Positions 26,442 to 33,996 of a DNA stretch of 64,000 nucleotides are shown here, piece after piece. Numbering within the stretch: the first letter of the stretch is position 1; every line of letters starts with the position of its first letter. Origin of the DNA: Rhodoferax sp. (GTDB taxonomy: Bacteria; Pseudomonadota; Gammaproteobacteria; Burkholderiales; Burkholderiaceae_C). The position numbers and the translations under genes are program-made. The notes under the pieces were generated by a model. That model searched no databases. It saw only the letters and a program-made list of their open reading frames with translations, and was not told where the DNA came from. The stretch spans positions 1 through 64,000 of the forward strand of contig JAUXOA010000065.1 in the NCBI GenBank assembly GCA_030682475.1, in the 5' to 3' direction.

Positions 26442-27014
26442 TTACTTGGTCGCCTGCGGCGCCCCGTAGAAGGTCTTGATCTTGCTGTCCGAGCCGTGGC
26501 ATTCGGCGCACACCAGATTCTTTAACGTGGGCTTGAAAGGATGGGGCTCCGCCTGCCGCAGCGTTTCGACCTGGGTGTATTGCTTGCCCTCGCCCGAACG
26601 CACGATCAGTTTCTTCCATACGCCCGCCGGATTCTGCATCACATTGGGGTGGTAGACGTCGCCCTTGACGAACCAGCCTTCCTTCTTTTTGGCCTTGGTT
26701 TCCGAAGGCGCAACCATCTCGTGGCAGGTCAGGCAATCGCGGTTCTTGCCCTCGTAGGCGGTCTTCTTCGATTCCAGATGCAGGCGATGCAAGTTCGGCA
26801 CATTTTTGCGCCCCGTAGCGACCGCCAGAATTTCCTTGTGGCAGTCCAGGCAGACCTGGTTCTTGCTCTTGAAGTCCGGCACCTTGCCCGTTGCCTGCTT
26901 GGGAACCGCTTTCGGCGGCCAATCGACCGGCGACTGAGGCTCCAGTGGCGCCAGCGCAAGCGCCGCCGTCGAGGCCAGCGCGATTAAAGTTAAAGTCAGG
27001 ATTCGGATGCGCAT
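26442..27014 (-). CDS. Periplasmic triheme cytochrome c
   Basis: The 190-residue protein has a signal peptide (MRIRILTLTLIALASTAALA) and three CXXCH sites (CLDCH, CLTCH, CAECH). ATG 27014 is chosen because GGAGGACA precedes it at the right distance; the start lies inside the 3' end of the TorD gene. Spacing of the heme sites is wide. It could be the direct electron partner of the molybdoenzyme. It overlaps the torD-like gene by 19 bases. Confidence 0.88.
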   Translation of the reverse strand: MRIRILTLTLIALASTAALALAPLEPQSPVDWPPKAVPKQATGKVPDFKSKNQVCLDCHKEILAVATGRKNVPNLHRLHLESKKTAYEGKNRDCLTCHEMVAPSETKAKKKEGWFVKGDVYHPNVMQNPAGVWKKLIVRSGEGKQYTQVETLRQAEPHPFKPTLKNLVCAECHGSDSKIKTFYGAPQATK

Positions 27015-27688
27015 GTTGTCCTCCATTCGGAGTGAATTCCCTTGGCCAGCTCCGGCACGAATGTGCGCTCGGCCTCCAGGAACTCGATGGTGAGGGTGGC
27101 CAGTGCCCGGTAAATTTCGAGACTGGTTTCGTTGCGAATCTTCTCGCACAGTTCGCGATGCCAGCGCAGCAGATGCTCGCTAAGGAAACCGTTCTGGAAA
27201 TCCAGGCACCTTTGCAGCCCGTCCCCATTGGGTTCATTCCAGAATTGCCTCTCTATGTCGCACAGGAACTGCATGAACTCCAGCTCCACACCCATGTGGT
27301 CCGGGAGTTCGAGGCACGCGCTGGTCAATTTCGCCGCCGCGTCGTCGTAGCACCGCTGCACGTCGACGGTAACGTGGCCTCCAATGCGCCGGTTCTCGTC
27401 GGTGTAAAACGATTCGTGGGGAATCACCCCGGAGGGCAGGGTAAACAGCCGCGTATGCTCGGCGACAAGGTCGGCTTCGGCAAGCCCATCGGACACCGCC
27501 CGCCGGAAGGACTCCGTCAGCGCATCGGCAGCCGCACTCAAGGGACTGGTGCCCTCCGGTGCCAGCCCGCCCGCCCGAATCAAGTCGGCCAATTCCTCCG
27601 CTGGCGGCGCCAAATAGAGCGCAGCCAGGACGGCGTAAGTCTTCGCACGACCGCCGGCAACGGTTTGCATTTCGTCAGGATTGATCAT
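26996..27688 (-). CDS. TorD/DmsD-family molybdoenzyme maturation chaperone
   Basis: This 230-residue all-helical protein has the TorD signature region (EHTRLFTLPSGVIPHESFYTDENR) and a helical C-terminus. Family members bind the Tat signal of a molybdoenzyme and assist cofactor insertion before export. ATG 27688 is chosen; upstream in-frame sequence belongs to the antisense of the iron-sulfur gene. It is one base from the stop of the 388-aa iron-sulfur gene. Its presence with the molybdoenzyme that carries a Tat signal is strong contextual support. Confidence 0.88.
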   Translation of the reverse strand: MINPDEMQTVAGGRAKTYAVLAALYLAPPAEELADLIRAGGLAPEGTSPLSAAADALTESFRRAVSDGLAEADLVAEHTRLFTLPSGVIPHESFYTDENRRIGGHVTVDVQRCYDDAAAKLTSACLELPDHMGVELEFMQFLCDIERQFWNEPNGDGLQRCLDFQNGFLSEHLLRWHRELCEKIRNETSLEIYRALATLTIEFLEAERTFVPELAKGIHSEWRTTCASES

Positions 27689-27689
27689 T

Positions 27690-28856
27690 CTAGATTCCTC
27701 TACTAAAGAAGCGCCGCGCGACGGCATCGCGGCGATCACCGCTGAGCTGGCACGCAGGGCAGAATTCGGACGCATCGCCCAGGATGCGTTCGCCACAGGC
27801 ACTGCACGTCCGCTTCTTGGCCGATACCAGCGTGATGCTGCGGCGCTCGAACAGCACCGCAAGATCGACCGTCTCGCGGATATGCAAAGCCTGGTGATAG
27901 CAGGCCACCTCGCACACCCGGCAGCCGGTGCAGAGCGCGGCATCGAGTTCGAGTATGTAGGTATCACCCTCATCGCGGTGCTTGAGGGCACCCACCGGGC
28001 AAAGTGTTTCGCACACGTTGCAGCCCACGCAGCGCTGGTCCACCTCCAGTTGCGCGAGAGGCAGACCAGAAACGGGGAGCCTTCTGGGCCTGGGCTTCGC
28101 ACCGGGCAGCGCACCCAGCACCTGCAGCAGATCGATCCGTTTGGGGTTGTCCGAATGCCGCTGCACCAGCTCGCGGAAAGGCTCGGCTGGCGCCGCCTCG
28201 GCGACGTCAGCCGGCACCATTGCGGCCGCGCCGCTTTCCTTCCAACGCTCTGCTATGGTGCGAAACATCGCCCGGCGCGAGTTGGACGTTTTTGCCGACA
28301 GGGGTGTTTCCTCAGCCCGTCCGCTCGCCACCCTCACGCTTGCCACCCGCTGCGCCCCCAGGCCCGCCGACTCGCAAAGCTCCCGCGAGAAGAACATCAC
28401 CCGTTGCCACTGGGGCGCTGCCTTGGCAAGTCCGCAGGCAGTGCAGTCCGGATCGAGCAGTTCGACGCGCTGCGCCCCGCCCCGGATCGGCTCCAGAACG
28501 AGCGCCTCGGTCAGGCGGCTAAGGCACGGCACAACCAGGTCCACCCGGCCCTGCGCCCGCGAGCAGGCAATGCGGAATGTCGCTCCGGATTGGACCCGCT
28601 CGCGGATACGCTTTGCGAGCCGCCCGTCGTCTTCCAGCGGCCTGATTGCGCCGTTCGGGCAGGCCGAAGCGCAGGCACCGCAGCCGACGCACGCGGCGGT
28701 AATTTCGGCGCCCTGCCCGGCCAGACGGACCGCACCGGGAACGGGACACACCGCCGCGCACGCAACACATTGCGACTTGGTGCTGCGAAAGCGCGAGCAC
28801 AGCGTGCTCGCGACCCGCACCGGCGCTTGCGGCTGGAAATCGATCAGCTTGTTCAT
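27690..28856 (-). CDS. Multi-[4Fe-4S] ferredoxin-like protein
   Basis: This 388-residue cytoplasmic-looking protein has several cluster motifs. An N-terminal variant site (CVACAAVCPV) and CVGCGACASACP are followed by a middle region without complete motifs. Then come CVGCNVCETLCP and CTGCRVCEVACY, and finally a zinc-ribbon-like C-terminus (CSACGER...CPAC). No Tat or Sec signal is visible. It is not a typical TtrB/NrfC subunit. It may deliver electrons to, or help assemble, the molybdoenzyme. I cannot assign a named family. Confidence 0.7.
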   Translation of the reverse strand: MNKLIDFQPQAPVRVASTLCSRFRSTKSQCVACAAVCPVPGAVRLAGQGAEITAACVGCGACASACPNGAIRPLEDDGRLAKRIRERVQSGATFRIACSRAQGRVDLVVPCLSRLTEALVLEPIRGGAQRVELLDPDCTACGLAKAAPQWQRVMFFSRELCESAGLGAQRVASVRVASGRAEETPLSAKTSNSRRAMFRTIAERWKESGAAAMVPADVAEAAPAEPFRELVQRHSDNPKRIDLLQVLGALPGAKPRPRRLPVSGLPLAQLEVDQRCVGCNVCETLCPVGALKHRDEGDTYILELDAALCTGCRVCEVACYHQALHIRETVDLAVLFERRSITLVSAKKRTCSACGERILGDASEFCPACQLSGDRRDAVARRFFSRGI

Positions 28857-28880
28857 GGCATTGATCGGCGGCGCAACCCG

Positions 28881-29504
28881 TTACTTGTTGGTGTATTGCA
28901 CGCTGGGCTTGGTGTCCGCTCCGGCCACACTGATGCTGACACTGCGCGCCCGCTTCACCTGCATGAGCGTCGTCAGTTCGTTCACCTCGCCGAAGAAGCG
29001 CACCTTGGCCGGACAGGTGTCAACGCACGCGGGCAGCAGACCCTTCTCGACGCGATGGACGCACAGCGTGCATTTCTCCATGATCTTCGCCTCGGCGTTG
29101 AACTGCGGCGCGCCGTAGGGACAGGCCCAGGCGCAGTAGCGACAGCCGATGCACTTGTCCTTGTTGATGAGGACGATGCCGTCTTCCTTGCGCTTGGTGA
29201 TGGCGCCCACCGGACACGCCGCCAGGCAGGCGGGCAGGCCGCAATGCATGCAGGGCATCGGCACAAAAGTCACACCGACGTTTGGCGTTTTTCTGGCATC
29301 GCGGAAGTCGCCTTCCTCGATTTCGATCACGCGGTTGTAGTTCACGCCGAGCGGCGTGTTGTTCTCCGCCTTGCAGGCAATGGTGCAGGCGTTGCAGCCG
29401 ATGCAATGTTCGAGGTCGACCCAGAGCGTGTATTGCTTGGGGCCTTTTTTGGCGAAGGACCGGTCGATGGCTTCGCGCGGAATGATGGGGCTGTATTCTG
29501 TCAT
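28881..29504 (-). CDS. Four-cluster iron-sulfur electron-transfer subunit (TtrB/NrfC/PhsB type)
   Basis: This 207-residue protein has four cysteine groups typical of the DmsB-type subunit of molybdoenzymes: CIGCNACTIACK, CMHCGLPACLAACP, CIGCRYCAWACP and CTLCVHRVEKGLLPACVDTCP. It lacks its own signal, as expected for a partner co-exported with the Tat-carrying catalytic subunit. ATG 29504 is chosen because AAGGAG precedes it at the right distance. Ten bases separate it from the catalytic gene. It would pass electrons to the Mo site. Confidence 0.93.
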   Translation of the reverse strand: MTEYSPIIPREAIDRSFAKKGPKQYTLWVDLEHCIGCNACTIACKAENNTPLGVNYNRVIEIEEGDFRDARKTPNVGVTFVPMPCMHCGLPACLAACPVGAITKRKEDGIVLINKDKCIGCRYCAWACPYGAPQFNAEAKIMEKCTLCVHRVEKGLLPACVDTCPAKVRFFGEVNELTTLMQVKRARSVSISVAGADTKPSVQYTNK

Positions 29505-29514
29505 GATGTTCTCC

Positions 29515-32439
29515 TTAGACTTTTTCAACCCGCAGCGGTGTCCCGTAACTCTGGGTACCGCCCCCTACCGGATCAATCAGGATGCGGTCGCCCAGCACCG
29601 GGTCGGCCATGTAGAGCGGATTGACGCTGAAGCCGGCCGCTATGCGCTTGTCGTAGAACTGCGCCTTGCCGTCCGCCGACCAGGCTCTCCCTCCGGCGCC
29701 CCAGCGCCCGTAGGAATTGCTGACCGAGAAGACGCCGGGCCGGATGCGGCTGGTGACGCGAACCTGCATCTTGTACCAGCCCTCGCCCATTGACGTTTCG
29801 ATGAACGGGATGTGCTTGCTGGAAGGCGATTTGACCTTGACCCAGTCGCCGGTTATGACGCCCATTTTCTGCGCATCCGCCGGGTTGATCTCGGCGTAGT
29901 TCTGCGGCTTGATCTCAGCCAGCCACAGGTTGTTCATGGTGCGCGTCTGCGTGTGCCAGGCATCCTTGTGGGTATGGAGCTGCAAGGGATACTCCTTCCA
30001 GATCGCCGGATCGATCTCGTTCTCCTTGCAATCGATGATGAAGCGGTATAGCGGCAGTCCGTCGAAGTACTTGCCGGTCATGCTGTTCTTGTTCGCCGCC
30101 ACGTTGGGGGCATAGGCAGACAGACCGCGCACCTGGCGTCCGCCGGGGAAGCGCGTGTAGTCGCCGTCGTACTGCTTGCCCGGGTTCTCGAACTTGCCGC
30201 CGAGCTTGACCAGACGGCTCTCCGGATCCAGCCCCGGCTCACCCTTGAAGTCGCCGTTCTTGTAGAACTCGTTCCAGAACTGCCAGGAAGTGAAGAGGTC
30301 AACGCCGGGACCGCCGCCGTCCTTGCCGAAGCCCGGCAAGCCGCAGAGCAGGGCAAGCTGGATCAGCGTATCGTCCGCCGTCTGCACATCGGGATGGATA
30401 CCGCGGTAGCTCTTGGTCTTCGGATCGAGGGTGCCGATCACCGGTTGCCGCAGGGCTTGAACTTGCGTCTTGACCGGCGGGTAGGTCTTGAAGCCGCCGA
30501 AGCGCTCCAGATAATCGGTGTCCGGCAGGACGTAATCGCAAAGCTGGGTGGTCTCGCCCATATAGGCGTCGATGCTGAAGGTCAGCGGCATCGCCTTCAG
30601 GTCCACCAGCGCCTCGGTGACCGTCCAGTTGAGGGGCTGGGTATAGGCCGGATCGTTGTAGTAGTTCAGGTAGACCTTGGTGCGGTAGGGATAGCCCTGC
30701 CTCACACCGGCGAAAAACTCGCTCGTGACGGTACGGATGGCCAAGGGGTAGAAAGGCCGGGTCGAGAACGGTTTCTTGCCCTGGTACTTTTCTTTGTGCC
30801 GGTCCACGGGAACCCCCACCGCCGAGCGTTTGGGTCCGCCCACCGATCCGCTGTACGCCTTGTGGCCGGGGATGTAGCCCCCCTTGCGATCAATGTTGTC
30901 GACCATCATATTGAGGATAATCAGCGCCTGGCCGTTCCACCAGCCGTTGGACTGCTGGATCGGGCCGCGGAACATTTCGATCACGGGGCGCTTGGCACTG
31001 GCGAATTCCTTGGCCAGATGCGCGATCGTGCCGACAGGAATGTCGCAGAAGCGTTCGCATTCGTCGACCGTTTTTTCGTGGGCTCGCTCGCGCAGCAGGC
31101 GGAACACGGTCTTGTACTTCTCGCCCTTGATCTCCACTTCGGCATCCAGATCGGCCGGCCCGTCGACTTCGTGGAACAGCGTCGGTTTGCCGCCCACCAG
31201 CACCACGTAATCGGCTTGGCCCAGCCCGGCATCCTTGCCACTCAGAAAGAGCTTGGGCTCCTTGGTCCTGACCAGGTAGGTCATGTCGGTCCAGTTGCGC
31301 CGGCCGGTCTTCTTGGCCGCCTGCTCGTTGGGCAGGGCAAGGAAGTCCGCCTTGTAGCCCTTGTTGTCGATCATCCAGCGGATCATTCCGATCAGGAAGA
31401 AAGCGTCGGTGGAGGGCTTGAGAGGTATCCACTCGCCCTTGCCTTGCAGCGCCTTGGCAGCACCTGGGGAGAGCCAGGGATCGACCACGACGTGCTTGAA
31501 CAGCTTGGCGTCGGGCCCGGTGCGCTTGGCGAACTTCTGTAGGTAGCGCGCCCGGGTTTGCCCGGGGTAGTCGGCATGGGTGATGTTGGACCCCACGCTG
31601 ATGAGGTAGGTGCAGTACTCGTAGTCGGCATAGGCGCCGATCTCGTAGGGCGGCACGTTCATCACGTGCTCGACCACGTTGTAGAAGGTTCCGGCGCAAC
31701 GGTCGCAGTGGTTGAGCATGTTGGGCGTGCCGCACGCTTCCTTGACGAAGCGCGGGGTCAGCGGCGACTGTTCGTTGCGCCCGTGCGCCCAGACGAACTG
31801 GTTGCGTTTGGGGCCCCAGCCTCCCGGCGGCGCCTCGTCCATGTAGTCCGAATCCTCCGCACCCATCGGCTTGTCATTGGCCAGGATGGACTTGAGGCCC
31901 TCGACCATCCGGGCCTCCTCGCCGGGTACATCCTTGAACAGCATGCCGCCCTCGGTGATCTCTTTCATCGCCTGCTCCCAGGAGATGGTCTTCCACTTGC
32001 CAGAACCGCGCGGCCCCACCCGCTTGAGCGGATGCTTGAGCCGGGCGGGGCTGTAGAGGGCATAGATGCCGGCCTGGCCCTTGGCGCATAGCGTGCCCAC
32101 GTCCTTGCCGTTGAGCCCGCCGTCGAGATCGCTTTCCTCGACGATGTCGCCTTTGGATACATAGTCGTAGGTGTTCGGGTGATAGGGATTGCCGTCGATC
32201 TTGACCAGCTCGCCGTTCTGGATCGTGCACTGGATGCCGCAGCCGCTGTGGCACATCAGGCAAACGCTGCGGATGATCTTGGCGTCCGTACCGACCATGT
32301 CCGGCTTCGACCCGGCCTTGCCCACCTGCGCCAGCCATTCCTGGGCATTCGCCGGCTGGATCTGCGCCAGTACCGCGACGGTCCCGGAGACCTGGAGAAA
32401 CTCGCGCCGGGTCCCGTAGGTAGTATCAAGTAGTTTCAT
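29515..32439 (-). CDS. Tat-exported molybdopterin oxidoreductase, TtrA-like (substrate unknown)
   Basis: A 974-residue DMSO-reductase-superfamily catalytic subunit. The N-terminus has a Tat-type RREFLQVSG motif near residue 11. A [4Fe-4S] site follows at C60, C63, C67 and C118. Its wording (RSVCLMCHSGCGIQCT, GNPYHP, YSPARLKHPLKRVG) resembles tetrathionate/selenate-type reductases as I recall them. Candidate Mo ligands are in NHCDRCAG near residues 245-248; which one, if either, binds Mo is not certain. The operon context (Fe-S subunit, TorD, NapC, cytochromes, MoaA) supports periplasmic respiration. The PhnD-kinase-sigma54 trio next door favours an oxyanion such as arsenite/arsenate, selenate, or tetrathionate; none can be picked from sequence alone. 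Confidence 0.85.
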   Translation of the reverse strand: MKLLDTTYGTRREFLQVSGTVAVLAQIQPANAQEWLAQVGKAGSKPDMVGTDAKIIRSVCLMCHSGCGIQCTIQNGELVKIDGNPYHPNTYDYVSKGDIVEESDLDGGLNGKDVGTLCAKGQAGIYALYSPARLKHPLKRVGPRGSGKWKTISWEQAMKEITEGGMLFKDVPGEEARMVEGLKSILANDKPMGAEDSDYMDEAPPGGWGPKRNQFVWAHGRNEQSPLTPRFVKEACGTPNMLNHCDRCAGTFYNVVEHVMNVPPYEIGAYADYEYCTYLISVGSNITHADYPGQTRARYLQKFAKRTGPDAKLFKHVVVDPWLSPGAAKALQGKGEWIPLKPSTDAFFLIGMIRWMIDNKGYKADFLALPNEQAAKKTGRRNWTDMTYLVRTKEPKLFLSGKDAGLGQADYVVLVGGKPTLFHEVDGPADLDAEVEIKGEKYKTVFRLLRERAHEKTVDECERFCDIPVGTIAHLAKEFASAKRPVIEMFRGPIQQSNGWWNGQALIILNMMVDNIDRKGGYIPGHKAYSGSVGGPKRSAVGVPVDRHKEKYQGKKPFSTRPFYPLAIRTVTSEFFAGVRQGYPYRTKVYLNYYNDPAYTQPLNWTVTEALVDLKAMPLTFSIDAYMGETTQLCDYVLPDTDYLERFGGFKTYPPVKTQVQALRQPVIGTLDPKTKSYRGIHPDVQTADDTLIQLALLCGLPGFGKDGGGPGVDLFTSWQFWNEFYKNGDFKGEPGLDPESRLVKLGGKFENPGKQYDGDYTRFPGGRQVRGLSAYAPNVAANKNSMTGKYFDGLPLYRFIIDCKENEIDPAIWKEYPLQLHTHKDAWHTQTRTMNNLWLAEIKPQNYAEINPADAQKMGVITGDWVKVKSPSSKHIPFIETSMGEGWYKMQVRVTSRIRPGVFSVSNSYGRWGAGGRAWSADGKAQFYDKRIAAGFSVNPLYMADPVLGDRILIDPVGGGTQSYGTPLRVEKV

Positions 32440-32593
32440 GTGATAGTTCTCCTTAAAAGTTGTAGTTGCCCATCCGCCTCGTTCTCTTCGAGAAGAAGCG
32501 ACTGCTCGTATTCATCCGTTTTCCTGCACAAAAAATGTGGTACCGCCCGGTAACAAAAAACAGCCTATGAAGTCTTCAAACCGTTGCGGAATC

Positions 32594-32609
32594 AGCGCGA
32601 CCGATGCCA
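32594..32609 (-). promoter_or_regulatory. Possible sigma-54 promoter for the molybdoenzyme operon
   Basis: Read on the minus strand the 16 bases are TGGCATCGGTCGCGCT, giving the GG-N10-GC spacing of sigma-54 promoters with a good -24 element and a weak -12 element. It would give a leader of about 145 bases to the molybdoenzyme gene. Weak by itself; supported by the sigma-54 regulator encoded nearby. Confidence 0.35.
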
Positions 32610-32724
32610 GGAAATACCTCTTGAACACCGAATCGCCGAACCGCTGATCGATGTTTTTGTAACAAACGCCACAAAAGATATTGATGTAGATCAAACCAAA
32701 TGAACCTGCCGAGTTGATGTTGTC

Positions 32725-32740
32725 GGGCACGTTATTTGCT
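32725..32740 (+). promoter_or_regulatory. Possible sigma-54 promoter toward the sensory genes
   Basis: GGGCACGTTATTTGCT matches the sigma-54 consensus TGGCACG-N4-TTGCW except at the first base. It points toward the binding-protein gene, with a leader of about 250 bases. Confidence 0.5.
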
Positions 32741-32926
32741 TTATAGGAGGCAATTGAATTCATCTTCTTGGTTTCATCGGTTTCACTTACATCGTGCAGC
32801 ACAAACCGGGCCAGCCGCTAGATGACTTATCTAACACTATGAATTTATTAAAGAATTTTCTCTGACCCGATGTTGATCTGGCGGAGTGAAACGACGAAAC
32901 GAGATTTTGATTGAACTAGAATTCAT

Positions 32927-32952
32927 ATTTGGTTACCACGGGGTAACCAAAT
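32927..32952. promoter_or_regulatory. Perfect inverted repeat ATTTGGTTACC, likely operator
   Basis: The arms ATTTGGTTACC (32927-32937) and GGTAACCAAAT (32942-32952) are perfect, with a 4-base spacer. An extra half-site GGGTAACC lies near 32982. It is 48 bases before the binding-protein start. It is a good candidate for a transcription factor site, perhaps the response regulator, although no factor is proven. Confidence 0.6.
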
Positions 32953-32999
32953 CGACAAAACAGTATATTTCCGCCACCGCCGGGTAACCGCCCAACAAA

Positions 33000-33854
33000 A
33001 TGAAACGCTTGATCAGAATTGTTTTATTGGCAGCAGCGGCTGTTGTTGCCAGCCCGATGCCGGCCGCAGAGGAACCTGCCAAGATACTGCGCATAGGCTT
33101 GACACCGACCTTTCCGCACGACCAGTACCGCCCGCTCGAGAGGTGGCGGCTTTACATGGAGCAAAAACTTCAGCGGCCCGTCGAGTTCATCCGGCGCGAC
33201 CGCTACATCGAAACGATGGATTTGCTGCGGCTGAAAAAGCTCGATTTCGCCTGGATCTGCGATTACCCCTATGTCCATTTCAAGAAGCAGACGAGGCTGC
33301 TCGCGGTCCCGGTGCACGACGGGCGCCCCACCTACCAGTCTTATCTGATCGTTCCGGCCAGTGACAAGACGACAACATCGATCCTGGATCTGAAAAACAA
33401 GGTGTTCGCCTATACCGACCCCTATTCGAACACCGGCTATCTCACGCCGCGCTTCGAGCTCCAGCAGGCCGGCGAGGATCCGGCTCGATATTTCCGCAAG
33501 ACCTTCTTTGGCTGGTCGCACCGCCGGGTTCTGGAAGCCGTGGCCACTGGCCTGGCTGATGGCGGCGCCATCAGCAGCCATGTGTGGGATACCCTGTTGA
33601 TCGGCAAGCCCGAGTTGACGCAAGCCGCACGCGTCGCCGCGAAGTCGGCCGAGTACGGCTTTGCGCCATTTGTCGCGCAGGCGTCCGTCGGCGCGGAAGA
33701 ATTCCGCGCCATGCAAAAACTCTTGTTGGAGATGACCGCGGACGAGGAAGGCAGGGCGCTGTTGCGAGAGCTGAACCTGGACCGCTTCATCGCCGGTGAT
33801 GCAAGCCTTTATAAGCGCACCGAACGCCTGATAAAAGCGGTCGGCGAGAAATGA
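33000..33854 (+). CDS. PhnD-like periplasmic binding protein (AioX/ArxX-type position)
   Basis: The 284-residue protein has a signal peptide (MKRLIRIVLLAAAAVVASPMPAAA-like) and the phosphate/phosphonate-binding PhnD fold (ILRIGLTPTFPHDQYRPLERW; FAYTDPYSNTGYLTPRF). No ABC permease or ATPase gene is nearby. Instead a histidine kinase and a sigma-54 regulator follow, as in AioXSR and ArxXSR, where the binding protein senses an arsenic oxyanion for the kinase. TtrS kinases also use a PhnD-like sensor. So it is probably a sensor component rather than a transporter. The ATG is immediately preceded by an A-rich stretch. Confidence 0.85.
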   Translation: MKRLIRIVLLAAAAVVASPMPAAEEPAKILRIGLTPTFPHDQYRPLERWRLYMEQKLQRPVEFIRRDRYIETMDLLRLKKLDFAWICDYPYVHFKKQTRLLAVPVHDGRPTYQSYLIVPASDKTTTSILDLKNKVFAYTDPYSNTGYLTPRFELQQAGEDPARYFRKTFFGWSHRRVLEAVATGLADGGAISSHVWDTLLIGKPELTQAARVAAKSAEYGFAPFVAQASVGAEEFRAMQKLLLEMTADEEGRALLRELNLDRFIAGDASLYKRTERLIKAVGEK

Positions 33855-33875
33855 GAGCCCCCCACGCTCACTTTG

Positions 33876-33965
33876 TGCGGCAAAGCCGCATCCCGCTTCG
33901 CGGGACCAGCCTTCGGCTGTCCTGCGGCCTGCGGCCTTGTCGTTCGCTGCCCCCCACCGGGGGGC
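33876..33965. repeat. String of short tri-loop hairpins
   Basis: Back-to-back hairpins with 3-base loops: TGCGGC/GCCGCA (33876-33890), TCCCGC/GCGGGA (33891-33905), CAGCC/GGCTG (33907-33919) and GCCCCCC/GGGGGGC (33949-33965). They occupy the gap between the binding-protein and kinase genes. Similar GC-rich strings occur in Comamonadaceae intergenic DNA, from memory. They might attenuate transcription or stabilise the upstream mRNA. Confidence 0.75.
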
Positions 33966-33996
33966 GTATACCGCCTTGGGACGGCCCGGCGGCGGT

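Larger units (their letters stand above)
32440..32999. other. Divergent control region between molybdoenzyme operon and sensory genes
   Basis: This 560-base non-coding interval holds the probable promoters of both units. It contains two sigma-54-like sites, an 11-base-arm inverted repeat just before the binding-protein gene and a further half-site near 32981. A 96-codon frame on the minus strand (32512-32802) is open but has only a GTG start with no ribosome site, so it is not called. Confidence 0.6.

Noticed and set aside
27681-29624. 647-codon open frame opposite the iron-sulfur genes
   Set aside because: It is the antisense of two convincing cysteine-motif proteins and shows no domain of its own.
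32512-32802. 96-codon open frame on the minus strand in the control region
   Set aside because: It begins with GTG without a ribosome site, has no recognisable family, and contains both candidate sigma-54 promoters.
33876-33965. CRISPR array
   Set aside because: The stems differ in sequence and there are no regular identical repeats or spacers.
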